Shown here: positions 63,938-64,000 of the stretch, piece after piece
Numbering within the stretch: the stretch's first letter is position 1
Layout: every line of letters starts with the position of its first letter
From: Ephydatia muelleri
Taxonomy: Eukaryota; Porifera; Demospongiae; Spongillida; Spongillidae
Assembly (NCBI GenBank): GCA_013339895.1
Contig: JABACO010000004.1
Span: 7,960,085 to 8,024,084, forward strand
DNA length: 64,000 nt
Direction of reading: 5' to 3'
The notes under the pieces: model-generated
What the model saw: the letters and a program-made list of their open reading frames with translations, nothing else
The model's database searches: none
Told to the model about the DNA's origin: nothing
Position numbers and translations under genes: made by a program

Positions 63938-64000
63938 ATATGGTAATAATTCCCTCATCTAGTGCATAACTTAGCTTTGCAGTAGTTTTGTGTTGATTAG

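Overview
This is a eukaryotic, AT-rich window with spliced genes. Its proteins (VPS41, INCENP, a PPM1H-type phosphatase and an AKAP9/pericentrin-like coiled-coil protein) are animal-type. Small phase-0 introns (down to about 50 bp), very short intergenic gaps and frequent ACATGTA-type words suggest an invertebrate with a compact genome. A demosponge is my best guess, but this is inference only.

Layout. (1) 1-6569, minus strand: the first six coding exons of VPS41, a HOPS-complex subunit; the gene continues off the left edge. Its introns hold a 130-codon ORF, two identical 76-bp repeats and a 1.7-kb segment bounded by terminal inverted repeats. (2) 6570-8460: intergenic DNA with two perfect inverted repeats and one weak small ORF. 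(3) 8461-48890: about 40 kb of related tandem repeats. The outer parts are ~130-bp repeats and the core (9904-44750) is a 42-bp satellite. Both carry the palindrome TTGCTTAT-G-ATAAGCA and a TTGTGCAAT word. Inside the core there is a 1.236-kb / 2.472-kb higher-order repeat, two strand switches (near 27.3 and 34.97 kb) and one 5'-truncated, broken LINE (43311-44258). (4) 49383-63937: a dense gene cluster. INCENP (minus, 5 exons) is followed upstream by a PPM1H-like phosphatase (minus, one exon, 180 bp away). That gene is divergent, with a 116-bp shared promoter containing an E-box, from an AKAP9/pericentrin-like gene (plus, runs to the right edge).

The genes do not form one pathway. VPS41 works in endolysosomal tethering. 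INCENP scaffolds Aurora B at the inner centromere and midzone. AKAP9/pericentrin proteins scaffold centrosomes and Golgi. PPM1H-type enzymes are PP2C phosphatases. The neighbouring INCENP and centrosomal-type genes suggest possible shared mitotic expression, which is untested.

The most unusual part is the satellite domain: a codon-multiple, self-complementary 42-mer with higher-order organisation and a large inverted duplication. It appears to derive from the palindromic core of the ~130-bp repeats that flank it. Exon structures were worked out by hand from splice-site phase and family similarity. No alignment or search was run.
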